Part shown: in pieces, positions 53,864 to 63,172 of the stretch
How positions within the stretch are numbered: the stretch's first letter is position 1
Layout: every line of letters begins with the position of its first letter
Assembly (NCBI RefSeq): GCF_031432425.1
Contig: NZ_JAVKPH010000003.1
Span: 181,402 to 245,401, forward strand
DNA length: 64,000 bases
Reading direction: 5' to 3'
Source: Ruixingdingia sedimenti
GTDB taxonomy: Bacteria; Pseudomonadota; Alphaproteobacteria; Rhodobacterales; Rhodobacteraceae
Position numbers and translations under genes: made by a program
The notes under the pieces: generated by a model
What the model saw: only the letters and a program-made list of their open reading frames with translations
The model's database searches: none
What the model was told of the DNA's origin: nothing

Positions 53864-55957
53864 ATGGTGACGCAGCGGCAAGGCAGGCAAGGCGCGGAGG
53901 CAGGTTTGGGCAGGGGAATGCTGGCGGGGCTGGCCACGGGGGCGATCGTGGCGGTGCTGGGATTTATGGTTCTGTCGGTGGCGCTGCCGGAGCCGCAGCG
54001 CGCGGGCGCGCCCGCCCTGTCCGGGGAAGCCGCCATGCCCGCAGAGGATGCGACGGCTGTGACCGCTGGCGAAGAGGCGCGGGGGGCGCCGACAACCGGC
54101 GAAGAGGCCCCCGTGCCCGCAGCGCCGGGGCAGACCGTAGACGCCGGGGGGCGGCCCGCCGCAGCGGAGGAGGCCCTGGCCCCCGTTCCGGCGGCGGACG
54201 CGCCCGGCCAGTCTGCCGCCCCTGCGGCGGATGCGCTGCCCGTCACGGCGGCCCCCGCCGCGCCCCCCGCCGGGGCGGGAACGGAACCCGCGCTGGCCGT
54301 ACCGCCTGCGCCCGAGGCCGTGCCTGCGGCCGAGACCGTCCTTTCGGGTGAAACGGCCGCCGAGCCCGTGACCGGGCCCGCCCCCGAGGCCGCACCAGAA
54401 CCCGCCGCACCGCAGGCCCCCGCCGCGCCCGAGGCCACGCCCCCCGCCCCTGCGGGCGAGGCGGCCCCCGGCGCCGTGCCGCCGGGCGCGGGCCCTGCGC
54501 TGCCGCCCGCCGATCCCGGCCCCGCCGCCGAAGTCGCGGTGCCGGCGAGGGAGGACCGGGGCGCGGCGGAGGACGGCGCCTCCGGCCCTGCCGCCGATGC
54601 GGGAGAGAGCGGGGCGCAGGCCGCCGAAGGCGGGCAGGGCGCGGAAGGCCCCGCCGGAGAGGCCGGGGCGGAGGCGCCGGAGGCCGATGCCGCCGAAGGC
54701 GGTCCGGCAGCCGATACTGCCGGGGCCGTGCCCGGCGGGGACGATTCCGCCGCTCCGCCGCCCGCAACGACGGCTGGAGGCGGGGAGGCATCCGGGGCCG
54801 ATACGCCCGGGGCAACGGATGAGCAAAGCGCCGCCGCGCCGCCGGAAGGGGCGCCCGGGGCGGAGCAGGCGGGGTCTGCCGTGCCGGGGGCTGCTGATGC
54901 CGGTGATGCGGGCGGCGGCTCTGCCGGGGCAGGCGACGCGGGTTCTGCGCCGGATGCTGCTTCCGGTGCGGGTGGCGACCCAGCCGGGGGGCGCACGCCG
55001 GGGGCTGGCGAGGCCGTTCCCGATATAGGCGACGGCCCTGCCGGGGATGCGGCTGCCGAAGGGGGGCAGGCCGGGGGGGCCGCTGCCGTGGACGGCGCCG
55101 ATCCCGCTGCCCCCGCCCGGCCGCAGCCGGGGTTCGACCGGCAGGTGGAGGGCGTGCGCACGGGGCAGTTGCCGCGGATCGGGGGAGAGGCCCCGGCGGA
55201 GGATGCGCCGGAGGCCGATGGCCTGCCGGGCGCGGCCCTCGGGCCCGCCGTATTGCCCCCGGATCTGCCCGCCGATGCCCCCGCCTGGCAACGCAATGCG
55301 CGGCCTTTTGCGGCGCCGCCGGGGCGGCCGCTTTTCGCGGTGATCCTGCTCGACACCGGGGCAGAGGGGGTGGACCGGGTGGCGCTGGCCGCGGCACCCT
55401 TCCCGATCACGCTCGCGCTCGACCCTGCCACGCCGGGGGCAGAGGCCATCGCGCGCGACTGGCGCGCGGCGGGGCAGGAGGTGCTGCTGACCTCTGCCGG
55501 GCTGCCGGCGGGGGCGACGGCGCAGGATGCCGAAGTGGCGCTGGAATCGCTCGCCGCGGCCTTTCCCGATGCGCTCGGCCTGATCGACGCCCCGCGCGGC
55601 GGGTTTCAGGGCGAACGTGCGGTGGCCGGGGCGGTGGTGCCGGGGCTGGCGGCGCGGGGTCTTGGCCTCGTCACCTGGGACGGGCGCGTCAACCCCGCCG
55701 ACCAGATCGCCCGGCGCGAGGGCGCGGCACGGCTGCGTGTCTACCGCGATCTGGATGCCGAGGGCGAGAACGCGGCGACCATCCGCCGCTACCTCGACCG
55801 CGCGGCGTTCCGGGCGGCGCAGAACGGGCAGGTGGCGGTGGCCGGGCGGCTGCGGGCGGAAACCGTGGCCGCGCTGATGGCCTGGGCGCTGGAGGGGCGG
55901 GCGGATTCGGTGGCGCTGGCCCCCGTCTCGGCCCTGTTCGCCCGGCCCGAGGACTGA
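53864..55957 (+). CDS. Divergent polysaccharide deacetylase with long Ala/Pro/Gly-rich linker
   Basis: 697 residues from the ATG at 53864. A single membrane anchor (LAGLATGAIVAVLGFMVLSV, about 20-40) is followed by more than 400 residues almost entirely of Ala, Pro, Gly, Glu and Asp without repeats of fixed length, then a folded domain from about 485 (PLFAVILLDTGAEGVDRVAL to the end). That domain matches the divergent polysaccharide deacetylase (DUF610-like, YibQ-type) family: PFPITLALDPATPGAEAIAR, then WRAAGQEVLLTSAGLPAG, and VTWDGRVNPADQIA. The enzyme would face the periplasm at the end of a disordered tether. Substrate is unknown; several metal ligands of true deacetylases are missing. Confidence 0.8.
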   Translation: MVTQRQGRQGAEAGLGRGMLAGLATGAIVAVLGFMVLSVALPEPQRAGAPALSGEAAMPAEDATAVTAGEEARGAPTTGEEAPVPAAPGQTVDAGGRPAAAEEALAPVPAADAPGQSAAPAADALPVTAAPAAPPAGAGTEPALAVPPAPEAVPAAETVLSGETAAEPVTGPAPEAAPEPAAPQAPAAPEATPPAPAGEAAPGAVPPGAGPALPPADPGPAAEVAVPAREDRGAAEDGASGPAADAGESGAQAAEGGQGAEGPAGEAGAEAPEADAAEGGPAADTAGAVPGGDDSAAPPPATTAGGGEASGADTPGATDEQSAAAPPEGAPGAEQAGSAVPGAADAGDAGGGSAGAGDAGSAPDAASGAGGDPAGGRTPGAGEAVPDIGDGPAGDAAAEGGQAGGAAAVDGADPAAPARPQPGFDRQVEGVRTGQLPRIGGEAPAEDAPEADGLPGAALGPAVLPPDLPADAPAWQRNARPFAAPPGRPLFAVILLDTGAEGVDRVALAAAPFPITLALDPATPGAEAIARDWRAAGQEVLLTSAGLPAGATAQDAEVALESLAAAFPDALGLIDAPRGGFQGERAVAGAVVPGLAARGLGLVTWDGRVNPADQIARREGAARLRVYRDLDAEGENAATIRRYLDRAAFRAAQNGQVAVAGRLRAETVAALMAWALEGRADSVALAPVSALFARPED

Positions 55958-56122
55958 ACGCGGAAGGGGCAGGGGCCGGGCGGGCCCCGGCTCCGGCCGT
56001 CTGTCCCCACGCGGGGCTTGTCCGGCCGCGCGCCAGCCCTTAGAGAAGCCATGACCCGGCCCGACAGAAAGGCCAGCCTTGGCCAGCCCCGGCTGGCCAC
56101 GAACCCGCGAAAGGACCCGCCG

Positions 56123-57964
56123 ATGAAGAAACCCAGTCTGGGACAGGCCTTCGTCTGGATTCTGCTGGCCCTGGTGATCGTCGGGCTCGGCGGTTTCGGG
56201 GTGACGAATTTCGGCGGCTCGATCACCAGCATCGGCAAGGTCGGCGGGCAGGACATCGGCGCGAACGACTATGCCCGCGCCATCGACCGCGAGATGCGCG
56301 CCTTTCAGGCCCAGACCGGCCAGCCCATCGGCTTTGCGCAGGCGCAGGTGCTCGGCCTCGATGCGCGGGCGCGCCAGCAGCTGGTGACGGGCGCGGCGCT
56401 GGACGATCTGGCCCACACCATGGGCCTGTCGGTCGGTGACGCGCGGCTGGCGCAGGAAATCCGGGGTCTCGGCGCCTTTCAGGGCCTCGACGGGCGCTTC
56501 GACCGTGATGCCTATGGCGCGGCCCTGCGCCAGAGCGGCTACACCGAACGGGAATTCGAGAACCAGGTGCGCGAGGACGTGGCGCGCAACCTGATCCGGC
56601 AGGCGGTGGCGGGCGGGCTCGGCGCGCCGGAAGGTGCGGCGGCGGCGGTCTGGTCCTATCTGGGCGAACGGCGCAGCTTCACCCTGGTGCGGTTGACCGA
56701 GGACGATCTGGCCGAACCCGTCCCCGAACCCACCCCCGACGACCTGCGCGCGTGGTACGAGGCCCATCCCGACAGCTATACCCGCCCCGCCGGGCGCCGC
56801 ATCGCCTATGCCGTGCTGCTGCCCGAGGATGTGGTGGACGAGGTGCCGGTGGACGAGGCGGCGTTGCAGCGGCTCTACCAGACGCGGATCGACGAATTCG
56901 TCCAGCCGGAACGCCGGCTGGTGGAACGGCTGGTGTTCCCCGACGAGGCCGCCGCGGCGGCGGCGCGCGAACGGCTGGATGCCGGCACCGCCAGTTTCGA
57001 CGATCTGGTCGCCGAACGCGGCCTGACGCTGGCCGACATCGACATGGGCGACATGGCGCAGGCCGATCTGGGCACTGCGGGCGCAGAGGTGTTCGCGGTC
57101 GAGGCGCCGGGCGTGGCGGGGCCGCTGCCCTCGGCGCTCGGCCCCGCGCTTTACCGTGTGAACGGGGTGCTCGCGTCGCAGGAGATCACCTTCGAGGCCG
57201 CGCGCGAGGCGCTGCGGGCCGAATATGCGATGGACGGCGCGCGGCGGCTGATCGGCGAGCGGGTGGACGAGATCGACGACCTGCTGGCCGGCGGCGCCAC
57301 GATCGAGGATCTGGCCGCCGAGGGCGGGATGACGGCGGGCACTGTCGATCTGTTCCCCGATACGGCAGAGGGCATCGCCGCCTATCCCGCCTTCCGCACC
57401 CGGGCCGCGCAGGCGCGCGCCGACAGCTACCCCGAGGTGTTCGAACTGGACGATGGCGGCATCGCCGCGCTGCGGCTGGAGGCCGAACTGCCCGCCGAAC
57501 TGCGCCCCTACGACGCGGTGGCCGAACAGGTGGCCGACGACTGGCGCACCGCGGAACGGGCCGCACGGCTGGCCGCGCGGCTGGCAGAGGCGGAGGCGGC
57601 GGTGACGGCCAGCGGGTCGCTGGCCGATGCCGGCGGCACGGCCGAGACGTTCACCGGCCTCGGCCGCGACGGTTTCGTGGAAAACGCGCCCGCCAGCCTG
57701 ATCGGCACCGTGTTCGGCATGGCGCCGGGCGATCTGCGCGCGATCACCGAAGGGGATTTCGTGGCGCTGCTGCGGCTCGACAGCGTGATCCCGGCGGACC
57801 AGCAGTCCCCCGATGCACTGATCATCAAGGCGGCGGTCGCCGGGCAGATGGGCCAGGACATGGCGCAGGACGCCTTTCTGATGTTCTCGGCGGCGGCGGA
57901 ACGGCGGGCGGGGCTGCGGCTCGACCAGATCGCCATCGACGCCGTGCACGCGCAGATGCGCTGA
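56123..57964 (+). CDS. PpiD/SurA-like periplasmic foldase
   Basis: 613 residues from the ATG at 56123. One membrane anchor near the start (AFVWILLALVIVGLGGFG, about 10-28), then a SurA_N-type chaperone domain (SIGKVGGQDIGANDYARAID to about 200) and a central region in the place of the parvulin domain (about 230-370, FVQPERRLVERLVFPDEAAA). The parvulin-like part shows weak conservation, so isomerase activity is uncertain. The C-terminus is helical. It resembles PpiD, which assists outer-membrane and secreted proteins. It is followed 12 bp later by trpE. Confidence 0.85.
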   Translation: MKKPSLGQAFVWILLALVIVGLGGFGVTNFGGSITSIGKVGGQDIGANDYARAIDREMRAFQAQTGQPIGFAQAQVLGLDARARQQLVTGAALDDLAHTMGLSVGDARLAQEIRGLGAFQGLDGRFDRDAYGAALRQSGYTEREFENQVREDVARNLIRQAVAGGLGAPEGAAAAVWSYLGERRSFTLVRLTEDDLAEPVPEPTPDDLRAWYEAHPDSYTRPAGRRIAYAVLLPEDVVDEVPVDEAALQRLYQTRIDEFVQPERRLVERLVFPDEAAAAAARERLDAGTASFDDLVAERGLTLADIDMGDMAQADLGTAGAEVFAVEAPGVAGPLPSALGPALYRVNGVLASQEITFEAAREALRAEYAMDGARRLIGERVDEIDDLLAGGATIEDLAAEGGMTAGTVDLFPDTAEGIAAYPAFRTRAAQARADSYPEVFELDDGGIAALRLEAELPAELRPYDAVAEQVADDWRTAERAARLAARLAEAEAAVTASGSLADAGGTAETFTGLGRDGFVENAPASLIGTVFGMAPGDLRAITEGDFVALLRLDSVIPADQQSPDALIIKAAVAGQMGQDMAQDAFLMFSAAAERRAGLRLDQIAIDAVHAQMR

Positions 57965-57976
57965 GAGGAGACCCCG

Positions 57977-59485
57977 ATGGCGCTGACCCCTGCCTTCGAC
58001 GCCTTCGAGAAAGGCTGGGCCGAGGGCCGCAACCAGCTGGTCCATGCCCGGCTGGCGGCGGATCTGGACACGCCCGTGTCGCTGATGCTGAAACTGTCGG
58101 AGGCCGGGACCGACAGCTTCCTGCTGGAATCCGTCACCGGCGGCGAGGTGCGGGGCCGCTATTCGGTCGTCGGCATGAAGCCCGACCTGATCTGGCAGTG
58201 CCACGGCACCCAAAGCCGCATCAACCGCGAGGCGCGGTTCGACCCGGGCGCCTTCGCGCCGCTGCCGGGCCATCCGCTGGACACCTTGCGCGCACTGATC
58301 GCGGAAAGCCGCATCGACATGCCCGACGACCTGCCGGCGATCGCGGCGGGGCTTTTCGGCTATCTCGGCTATGACATGATCCGGCTGGTCGAACGGCTGC
58401 CGGACGTGAACCCCGATCCGCTCGGCCTGCCGGATGCGGTGTTGCTGCGGCCCTCGGTCGTCGCGGTGCTGGACGGGGTGAAGGGCGAGGTGACGGTGGT
58501 CGCGCCCGCCTGGTACAGCCCCGGCATGTCGGCGCGCGCGGCCTATGCGCAGGCCGCCGAACGGGTGATGGATGCGCTGCGCGATCTGGACCGCGCGCCG
58601 CCCGCGCAACGCGATTTCGGCGAGACCGCCCCGGTGGGCGAGGCGCGGTCGAACTTCACCCCCGAGGGCTATCGCGCCGCGGTGGAAAAGGCCAAGGACT
58701 ATATCCGCGCGGGCGACATCTTTCAGGTCGTGCCCTCGCAACGGTGGGCGCAGAGGTTCACCCTGCCGCCCTTCGCGCTTTACCGGTCGTTGCGGCGCAC
58801 CAACCCCTCGCCCTTCATGTTCTTCTTCAACTTCGGCGGCTTTCAGGTGGTGGGGGCCAGCCCCGAGATCCTCGTGCGGCTGCGCGAGGGCGAGGTGACG
58901 GTGCGCCCCATCGCCGGCACCCGCAAGCGCGGCGCGACCCCGGAAGAGGACCGCGCGCTGGAGGCCGATCTGCTGGCCGACGGCAAGGAACTGGCCGAAC
59001 ATCTGATGCTGCTGGATCTGGGGCGCAACGATGTGGGCCGCGTGGCGAAGGTCGGCACCGTGCGGCCGACGGAAAAGTTCATCATCGAACGCTATTCCCA
59101 CGTCATGCACATCGTCTCGAACGTGGTGGGCGAACTGGCCGATGGGCAGGACGCGCTGTCGGCGCTGCTGGCGGGGCTGCCCGCGGGCACGGTGTCGGGG
59201 GCGCCCAAGGTCCGCGCGATGGAGATCATCGACGAACTGGAACCCGAAAAACGCGGCGTCTATGGCGGCGGTGTGGGCTATTTCGCCGCGAACGGCGAGA
59301 TGGACATGTGTATCGCGCTGCGCACCGGGGTGCTGAAGGACGACACGCTTTACATCCAGTCGGGCGGCGGCGTGGTCTATGACAGCGACCCCGAGGCCGA
59401 ATATCAGGAAACCGTCAACAAGGCCCGCGCCCTGCGCCGCGCGGCCGAGGATGCGGGGCTGTTCGCGCGGCGGGGGAACTACTGA
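57977..59485 (+). CDS. trpE: Anthranilate synthase component I
   Basis: 502 residues. Converts chorismate with ammonia to anthranilate. The N-terminal Trp-binding part has LLESVTGGEVRGRYSVVGM (LLES feedback motif), and the chorismate-binding domain has DIFQVVPSQRWAQRF, SPEILVRLREGEVTVRPIAG, TRKRGATPEEDRALEADLL, LDLGRNDVGRVAKVG and AGLPAGTVSGAPKVRAMEII. Only 12 bp separate it from the PpiD-like gene, leaving no space for an attenuator. The 3' end overlaps the convergent NTF2-like gene by 7 bp. Confidence 0.97.
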   Translation: MALTPAFDAFEKGWAEGRNQLVHARLAADLDTPVSLMLKLSEAGTDSFLLESVTGGEVRGRYSVVGMKPDLIWQCHGTQSRINREARFDPGAFAPLPGHPLDTLRALIAESRIDMPDDLPAIAAGLFGYLGYDMIRLVERLPDVNPDPLGLPDAVLLRPSVVAVLDGVKGEVTVVAPAWYSPGMSARAAYAQAAERVMDALRDLDRAPPAQRDFGETAPVGEARSNFTPEGYRAAVEKAKDYIRAGDIFQVVPSQRWAQRFTLPPFALYRSLRRTNPSPFMFFFNFGGFQVVGASPEILVRLREGEVTVRPIAGTRKRGATPEEDRALEADLLADGKELAEHLMLLDLGRNDVGRVAKVGTVRPTEKFIIERYSHVMHIVSNVVGELADGQDALSALLAGLPAGTVSGAPKVRAMEIIDELEPEKRGVYGGGVGYFAANGEMDMCIALRTGVLKDDTLYIQSGGGVVYDSDPEAEYQETVNKARALRRAAEDAGLFARRGNY

Positions 59486-59916
59486 GGCAGGATGCCGTGC
59501 TGACGCAGCACGGCCTCTTCATCGCCGGAAATCCAGCCGAAGATCCTTGGCCCGCCGTCCAGAACCTGCAACAGATAGTGGACCTCGAAGGCGATGGCGA
59601 CATCGGGGTCCCCGGGACGGGTATAGGTGGCCGTCCAGCCGACATGGGCGAGGGCATGGGCCGGGTCGATCCGGTCCACCCGGATGGTGTCGAGCCGCAT
59701 GCCCTTGGTGCCGATGGCGCGATAGCGGGCATAGCCCTGCGCCATCGCCTGTCGCAGGCTGTCGTCGTTCTGCCCGGTCATCACGCCCCGCGGCGTCGCG
59801 GCGATGAAGGCGGGGCTGTAGAACCCGGCGGCCTCCGCCATGTCGGCATCCCCGGCCAGCGCGCGGTTGAAGAACGATTCGTAGTGCGCGAAGAAGGTGT
59901 GGATGTCCGTTTCCAT
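59479..59916 (-). CDS. NTF2-like (SnoaL-fold) protein
   Basis: 145 residues. Cone-shaped alpha+beta fold of the NTF2-like superfamily: TFFAHYESFFNRALAGDADM, FYSPAFIAATPRGVMTGQND, then HVGWTATYTRPGDPDVAIAF and YLLQVLDGGPRIFGWISGDE. Members include small isomerases and proteins of unknown role; the sequence gives no substrate. It lies 6 bp downstream of the aminotransferase gene and is probably co-transcribed with it. Confidence 0.8.
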   Translation of the reverse strand: METDIHTFFAHYESFFNRALAGDADMAEAAGFYSPAFIAATPRGVMTGQNDDSLRQAMAQGYARYRAIGTKGMRLDTIRVDRIDPAHALAHVGWTATYTRPGDPDVAIAFEVHYLLQVLDGGPRIFGWISGDEEAVLRQHGILPQ

Positions 59917-59922
59917 TCGTCC

Positions 59923-61107
59923 CTACCTCCGGTCCAGTGTCAGGCCCGCCAGCCGGGCGAACAGTTCGGCGATCCCCGCGCGGTCGATATTGGCGAAGGC
60001 GATGCGCAGCCCCTGCGGCCCGCGCGGATCGCCCGGGGGCGTGAACATGGTGCCGGGCAGGGCGAGCACCCCGGCCTGCGCAAGCAGCGCGCGGCCGAGG
60101 GCACTGCCCGCCAATGCGAAGGGATGTTCGGCATAGGCGAAATAGGCCCCGCAGCCCAGTAGCCGCCATCCTTCCAGCCCCGGGAAACCGGCGGCGATGG
60201 CGGCGCGGCGGGCAAGGATTTCGGCCCGTTCGCCTGCCACCCAGTCGCGCAGGTTCCGCATCCCCCACAGCGCGCCCAACTGTCCCAACTGGTTCGGGCA
60301 GATCGCCACGGTGTCGAGCACCTTTTCCACCTCTGTCAGCCGCGCCCGGCTGGCGACGATGGCGCCGACGCGGTGGCCGGTCAGCCGGTAGGCCTTGGAG
60401 AAACTGTAAAGCTGGATCAGCGTGTCGTGCCAGTCGGGGTCCGCAAACAGCGCATGGGGGCGGCCCTCGCGGCTGTCGAAATCGCGGTAGGTTTCATCCA
60501 CCACCAGCGCGAGGCCCCGCGTGCGCGCCAGATCGTGGAAGGCGGCGAGCGTTTCGGCCGGGTATTCCGCCCCGCCGGGGTTGTTGGGGCTGACCAGCAC
60601 GATGGCGCGGGTGCGGCCCGTCACCAGCGCCGCCGCCGCGCCCGCGTCGGGCAACAGCCCCGCGCCGGTCGCCAGCGGCACGCAGCGCACGCCCGCCATC
60701 TCCAGCCACATGCGATGGTTGAAATACCACGGCGTGGGCAGGATGACCTCATCCCCCGGGCCGGCGAGGGTGGCGAGCGCGGCGCAGAACGCCTGATTGC
60801 AGCCCTGGGTGATGGCGACCTGATCCTCGGCCACCTGCCCGCCATAGGCCGCCGACCATTGCGCGGCGATTTCGGCGCGCAATTCCGGCAGGCCGAGGAC
60901 GGGGCCGTAAAGATGCGCCTGCGGCTGGTCCAGCGCCGCCTGCGCCAGCGCCTGGCGCAGCGCAAGGGGCGGCGGGTCCACCGGGGCGGCCTGACTGACG
61001 TTCAGCAGCGGCAGCCCGGGGGGCAAGGGCACCTCTGCCAGCCAGCGCCGCGCCTCCATCACCGGGGGGGCGAAGGTGGCGGCGACGGCGGGGTTCAGGG
61101 GATACAT
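59923..61107 (-). CDS. PLP-dependent class I/II aminotransferase
   Basis: 394 residues. Fold-type I aminotransferase: substrate region LPLLNVSQAAPVDPPP, YGPVLGLPELRAEIA, cofactor contacts TQGCNQAFCAAL, PTPWYFNHRMWL, SPNNPGGAEYP, D204 (LVVDETYRDF) and Schiff-base K238 (SFSKAYRLTGHRVG), then a C-terminal Arg in GLRIAFANID. The substrate is unknown; the motif pattern is like aspartate/aromatic aminotransferases. It is followed by the NTF2-like gene. Its start is 3 bp after the gpt stop, so the five minus-strand genes from fabI down may be one transcript. Confidence 0.92.
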   Translation of the reverse strand: MYPLNPAVAATFAPPVMEARRWLAEVPLPPGLPLLNVSQAAPVDPPPLALRQALAQAALDQPQAHLYGPVLGLPELRAEIAAQWSAAYGGQVAEDQVAITQGCNQAFCAALATLAGPGDEVILPTPWYFNHRMWLEMAGVRCVPLATGAGLLPDAGAAAALVTGRTRAIVLVSPNNPGGAEYPAETLAAFHDLARTRGLALVVDETYRDFDSREGRPHALFADPDWHDTLIQLYSFSKAYRLTGHRVGAIVASRARLTEVEKVLDTVAICPNQLGQLGALWGMRNLRDWVAGERAEILARRAAIAAGFPGLEGWRLLGCGAYFAYAEHPFALAGSALGRALLAQAGVLALPGTMFTPPGDPRGPQGLRIAFANIDRAGIAELFARLAGLTLDRR

Positions 61108-61110
61108 CGT

Positions 61111-61620
61111 TCAGTCGCGTTCGCGGTAGGGCTGGACGTATTGCAGCGCCATGTCCCAGGGGAAGAAGATCCAGGTGTCCTGGCTGACCTCGGTGATATA
61201 GGTATCCACCATCGGCCGGCCCTTGGGCTTGGCATAGACGGTGGCGAAATGCGCCCGGGGATAGAGCGAGCGGACAAGCTCCAGCGTCTTGCCGCTGTCC
61301 ACGAGGTCGTCCACCACAAGGATCCCCTCGCCATCGCCCATCAGATCCGCCTGCGGGGCCTTGGTCACGCGCGCCTCGGTCTGCGACTGGTTGTTGTAGC
61401 TTTGCACGCTGATCGTATCGACCACGCGGATGTCCAACTCGCGGCTGACGATCATCGCCGGGACCAGCCCGCCGCGGGTGATCGCCACCACCGCCTTCCA
61501 TGTGCCGCCATCGGGGCCCCGCCCGTCCAGCCGCCATGCCAGCGCCCGGGCGTCGCGGTGGATCTGGTCCCAGCTGACGTGAAAGCCCTTTTCATGCGGC
61601 AGGCGGTCGGCAGCGGCCAT
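61111..61620 (-). CDS. gpt: Xanthine-guanine phosphoribosyltransferase
   Basis: 169 residues. Purine salvage: converts xanthine or guanine with PRPP to XMP or GMP. The PRPP loop is ILVVDDLVDSGKTLEL (about 97-112); VAITRGGLVPAMIVSRELDI is the N-terminal substrate part, and the C-terminus has DTWIFFPWDMALQY. Length and motifs match E. coli Gpt rather than Hpt. Confidence 0.94.
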   Translation of the reverse strand: MAAADRLPHEKGFHVSWDQIHRDARALAWRLDGRGPDGGTWKAVVAITRGGLVPAMIVSRELDIRVVDTISVQSYNNQSQTEARVTKAPQADLMGDGEGILVVDDLVDSGKTLELVRSLYPRAHFATVYAKPKGRPMVDTYITEVSQDTWIFFPWDMALQYVQPYRERD

Positions 61621-61629
61621 GATGTCCTC

Positions 61630-62244
61630 TTATGTGGCGGCGATCTTGATACCAAGGGCGACCAGAATCCCGCCGAAGGCGCGGTCGATCCCGGCTTTCA
61701 TTCTGGCGTAGATACTGCGGGGGCGGTCAAAGGAAAACAGCCTTGCGACAAGAATATTGCAGGCAACCTCGTTGACCCAGACCGCGATCAGCAGCGCTAC
61801 CAGCCAGGGCCATGTGGTGCCGGGCGGGACGGTGCCGACGAAGACCGCGCCGAAGAACACCGCAGGCTTGGGGTTCGACAGCTGCGTGGCAAGGCCCAGC
61901 CATGCCGCGCCGATCCGCCCGCGCGCGACCCGGCCCGCGCCCGGGGCGGCCAGCGGCACCGCCGCATGGCGCCACATCTGAAAGCCGATCCAGCACAGGA
62001 ACAGCCCGCCCGCGATCTTGAACCCCAGAAGCAGCGCCGGGGCCACCTTGAACAGCACCGCCAGCCCGAAAAGCGCCGCCACCGCCCAGACCACCGCGCC
62101 CAGACCCAACCCGAGCGCCAGCCACACGCCGGTGCGGAAGCCCTCGGTCACGCCGGTGCGCGCCGCCATCAGCACCGCCGGCCCTGGCGAGGCCGCCGCC
62201 ACCAGATGCAGCGCCCAGGCGGCAAGGAAGGCGGCCAGCGTCAT
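61630..62244 (-). CDS. LysE-family amino-acid exporter
   Basis: 204 residues with about six membrane helices. N-terminal AASPGPAVLMAARTGVTEGF is the LysE/RhtB signature (PGPA). The rest alternates hydrophobic stretches (GLGAVVWAVAALFGLAVLF, GFKIAGGLFLCWIGFQMW) and ends GGILVALGIKIAAT. The exported substrate is likely an amino acid such as homoserine, threonine or lysine, and cannot be fixed. It is 10 bp from gpt. Confidence 0.92.
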   Translation of the reverse strand: MTLAAFLAAWALHLVAAASPGPAVLMAARTGVTEGFRTGVWLALGLGLGAVVWAVAALFGLAVLFKVAPALLLGFKIAGGLFLCWIGFQMWRHAAVPLAAPGAGRVARGRIGAAWLGLATQLSNPKPAVFFGAVFVGTVPPGTTWPWLVALLIAVWVNEVACNILVARLFSFDRPRSIYARMKAGIDRAFGGILVALGIKIAAT

Positions 62245-62253
62245 CCGGCGGTC

Positions 62254-63075
62254 CTATTCCTTGCGGCCGGTGGCCACGTCGATGTCGGGCGCGTCCACCG
62301 ACTTCATGCCGACGACGTGATAGCCCGCATCCACATGATGCGTCTCGCCCGTGACGCCCGAGCCGAGGTCGGACAGCAGATAGAGCGCGGATTTGCCCAC
62401 CTCTTCCTGCGTCACGTTGCGGCGCAGGGGCGAGTTCAGCTCGTTCCACTTGAGGATATAGCGGAAATCGCCGATACCACTGGCGGCCAGCGTCTTGATC
62501 GGCCCGGCGGAAATCGCGTTGACGCGGATCCGGTCCTTGCCCAGATCCTCGGCCATGTATTTCACCGACGCCTCCAGCGCCGCCTTGGCCACGCCCATCA
62601 CGTTGTAATGCGGCATCACCTTTTCCGCGCCGTAATAGGTCAGCGTCAGCAGGCTGCCCCCGTTCGGCATCATCGCCGCCGCGCGCTGGCAGACGGCGGT
62701 GAAGGAATAGACCGAAATGTCCATCGAGACGCGGAAATTCTCGCGGCTGGTATCGACATAGCGGCCGCGCAATTCGTTCTTGTCGGAAAAGCCGATGGCA
62801 TGGACCAGAAAGTCGATGCTGCCCCAGGTTTCCTTCAGATGGGCGAAAAGCGCATCCATCGACTCTTCGGAGCCGACGTCGCATTCGATCATCTGGTTCA
62901 TGCCGATGGAGGCGATCAGCGGTTCCACCCGTTTCTTCAGCGCCTCGCCCTGGTAGGAAAACGCGATCTCGGCGCCTTGCGCGGCCAGCGCCCGGGCGAT
63001 GCCCCAGGCGATGGACTTGTCGTTCGCCAGCCCCATGATCAGGCCGCGGCGGCCCTCCATCAGTTTCGTTGACAT
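62254..63075 (-). CDS. fabI: Enoyl-ACP reductase FabI
   Basis: 273 residues from the ATG at 63075. NADH-dependent reduction of enoyl-ACP in fatty acid synthesis. Features: GLANDKSIAWGIARALAAQG for NAD binding, IDFLVHAIGFSDKNELRGRY, catalytic Tyr157 and Lys164 in the Y-x6-K motif (YNVMGVAK), and IRVNAISAGPIKTLAASGI. Target of triclosan-type inhibitors by family knowledge. Length is typical (about 270). Divergent from pdxH with 97 bp between starts. Confidence 0.97.
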   Translation of the reverse strand: MSTKLMEGRRGLIMGLANDKSIAWGIARALAAQGAEIAFSYQGEALKKRVEPLIASIGMNQMIECDVGSEESMDALFAHLKETWGSIDFLVHAIGFSDKNELRGRYVDTSRENFRVSMDISVYSFTAVCQRAAAMMPNGGSLLTLTYYGAEKVMPHYNVMGVAKAALEASVKYMAEDLGKDRIRVNAISAGPIKTLAASGIGDFRYILKWNELNSPLRRNVTQEEVGKSALYLLSDLGSGVTGETHHVDAGYHVVGMKSVDAPDIDVATGRKE

Positions 63076-63172
63076 TCGTTCAGCCTCGCCCACCTATTGC
63101 CCGGGTCTGGAACCGTGTAGGCGATCAGATCGGGCGCATCAAGGCCGCGCGAACCTAGCGTAAGGAGGACAC

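Noticed and set aside
53147..59110. A nearly 2000-codon open frame on the minus strand spanning trpG and the region opposite the deacetylase, PpiD-like and trpE genes
   Set aside because: Only its last 193 codons (trpG) are a real gene. The rest is antisense to three well-supported genes and is His/Arg/Gly-rich with no recognisable domain, as expected from high GC3 codon bias.
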